Below, piece after piece: positions 63,043-64,000 of a stretch of 64,000 nt of DNA (its first letter is position 1; every line of letters begins with the position of its first letter). This DNA is from Chloroflexota bacterium (GTDB lineage Bacteria; Chloroflexota; UBA6077; JACCZL01), in contig JADLFM010000211.1 of the NCBI GenBank assembly GCA_020845495.1, forward strand, positions 1 to 64,000, written 5' to 3'. The notes beneath the pieces were generated by a model. It was not told the origin of the DNA and did no database searches. It worked only from the letters and a program-made list of their open reading frames with translations. The translations under genes were made by a program, and so were the position numbers.

Positions 63043-63403
63043 CGTTCTCCCTCCCCCGAGCCCGTGGGGGGACGTAGCCGGGAAGTGCCGCGGGCGCCGT
63101 GCCGCGGCCGGCCTGCCACAGAGCATAGTAACGCGTTCGGGGAGATGATGACCGCATGGTCCAACAGGGCCGTTGCAGGTGGCACAAGGCGTCGCCGGCG
63201 TAGCTGGCGCGGGTCGTGCTCGACGGTGTGGGGCGCATCGACAGCGGAGCAGGTTCAGCGGCGCCGGAGTGTTGCGCTCGCCAACCTCTCCCACTGGGAG
63301 AGGTCGCGCGGAGCTCGGGTGAGGGCTCTTCCGTGACTACCCGTCAACTACCAGAAGAGCCCTTACCCTACCCTCCCCCACTGGGACGAGGGTGTGCGGC
63401 ATG
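63043..63403. other. Intergenic region with palindromic elements
   Basis: These 361 bases lie between sdhC and aspA, both on the minus strand, and hold no gene. The right half contains the palindromic pair listed separately. The sdhC promoter should be here. Confidence 0.5.
63284..63368. repeat. Compound palindrome, GTGAGGG family
   Basis: ACCTCTCCCA and TGGGAGAGGT (63284-63293 and 63295-63304) form a perfect 10-bp inverted repeat. AGGGCTCTTC (63322-63331) and GAAGAGCCCT (63354-63363) form a second one preceded by GGGTG. The CTCTCCC/GGGAGAG core and GTGAGGGC link this to the element at 10542-10609. It may end aspA transcripts. Confidence 0.65.
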
Positions 63404-64000
63404 CTACTCGTGGGCACGGCTCGGCTGGGTCATGGCCTCGGGGCGCAACAACTCGTCGAGCGCCTCTTTGGTGAGCCAGCCCTTTTCCAGCACCAGGTCG
63501 CAGACGCCACCGCCCGTCTCCAGTGCCTCCTTGGCGATCGCCACAGACCGCTCGTAGCCGAGCACTGGGTTCAGCGCGGTGACCAGCCCGATGCTGGTCT
63601 CGACGTAATGTTGACACCGCTCGCGATTGACGGTGATGCCCCGGATACACCGCGCGGTGAGGGTGCCAAGCCCGGCCGCCAGCACGCGGATGGACTGTAA
63701 GAGTGAGAAGGCGATTGTTGGCTCGAAGGCGTTGAGCTGAAGCTGGCCGCTTTCCGACGCCATGGTGACGGTCAGGTCGTTGCCAATGACCAGGAACGCC
63801 ACCTGATTGACGACCTCAGGGATGACCGGGTTCACCTTACCCGGCATGATCGACGAGCCAGCCTGCACCGGTGGGAGGTTGATCTCGTTGAAGCCCGCCC
63901 GAGGGCCGCTCGAGAGTAGCCGGAGGTCGTTGCAGATCTTGGAGAGCTTGACGGCGGTACGCTTGAGCACGCCCGAGAAGAGCACGAAGGCGCCCATGTC
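63404..64000 (-). CDS. aspA: Aspartate ammonia-lyase, C-terminal part (partial gene)
   Basis: The C-terminal 199 or so residues of an aspartase are present; the gene continues beyond the end of the window at its 5' side. The fumarase/aspartase signature GSSIMPGKVNP and the surrounding ICNDLRLLSSGPRAGFNEINLPPVQA and NQVAFLVIGNDLTVTMASESGQLQLN identify it, and aspartase rather than fumarase is supported by the RLLSSGPRAG context. It interconverts aspartate with fumarate and ammonia. It lies next to sdhCAB, linking fumarate and aspartate metabolism. Direction minus, so its true start cannot be seen. Confidence 0.92.
   Translation of the reverse strand, partial: DMGAFVLFSGVLKRTAVKLSKICNDLRLLSSGPRAGFNEINLPPVQAGSSIMPGKVNPVIPEVVNQVAFLVIGNDLTVTMASESGQLQLNAFEPTIAFSLLQSIRVLAAGLGTLTARCIRGITVNRERCQHYVETSIGLVTALNPVLGYERSVAIAKEALETGGGVCDLVLEKGWLTKEALDELLRPEAMTQPSRAHE

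Overview
This is a GC-rich (roughly two-thirds G+C) bacterial chromosome segment with 57 supported protein genes or gene remnants and no rRNA, tRNA or CRISPR array that I could find. The style points to a free-living, aerobic or facultative member of the Chloroflexota, probably soil-derived and near Thermomicrobia-like lineages. The clues are Tat-type lipoprotein sugar-binding proteins with Ala/Pro linkers, several LLM-class flavin or F420 oxidoreductases, enolase-superfamily sugar-acid dehydratases, Asp-rich 'DxDxH' amidohydrolases, DUF11 surface proteins and five-helix type SdhC. This assignment is inference from gene content only.

Layout. 0.4-5.2 kb: ABC sugar importer operon (binding protein, MalF-like, MalG-like) ending in a sugar isomerase/epimerase-like protein and a VOC protein. 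5.3-10.2 kb (minus strand): MFS exporter and a second ABC sugar importer. 10.6-15.8 kb: three LLM oxidoreductases, a carboxymuconolactone decarboxylase-like protein and an HpcH/HpaI aldolase. 15.9-23.7 kb: AI-2E-type permease, lactate-utilisation genes lutC and a fused lutB-lutA, and a large GH63-like glucosidase carrying an in-frame repeat insertion. 23.9-26.6 kb (minus): formamidase-like hydrolase, a galactonate-dehydratase-like enzyme and a remnant of a secreted-protein C-terminal domain. 27.3-35.4 kb: hybrid PAS/GAF sensor kinase with a single-domain response regulator, a Tat-exported beta-barrel protein, an orphan Hcp-like protein, a DUF11 surface protein and a methyltransferase.

35.5-42.2 kb (minus): IclR regulator, SDR dehydrogenase, third ABC sugar importer and two unrecognised proteins, apparently one regulon. 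42.3-45.3 kb: two amidohydrolases flanking a Rieske protein. 45.3-47.1 kb (minus): a double cupredoxin and a 91-residue peptide gene with an aromatic Cys-bracketed tail, the best candidate here for an undescribed natural-product (RiPP-like) system. 47.6-52.6 kb: rhamnonate-dehydratase-like enzyme, 2-hydroxyacid dehydrogenase, Gfo/Idh/MocA oxidoreductase and nitroreductase. 52.6-57.7 kb: SEC-C protein, a truncated permease pseudogene, PiT phosphate transporter with its DUF47 partner, and MgtC. 57.8-64 kb: acyl-CoA dehydrogenase-like protein, the succinate dehydrogenase/fumarate reductase operon sdhCAB (minus) and the 3' end of aspA.

Together the genes describe uptake of oligosaccharides or plant-derived sugars by three importers that share an ATPase encoded elsewhere, breakdown of sugar acids by dehydratase and aldolase steps, lactate oxidation, aromatic or xenobiotic oxidation, and entry into the TCA cycle at fumarate. 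A second theme is structural. Short tandem duplications and palindromic repeats are unusually common: several begin at or straddle stop codons, and others sit in-frame inside enzymes.
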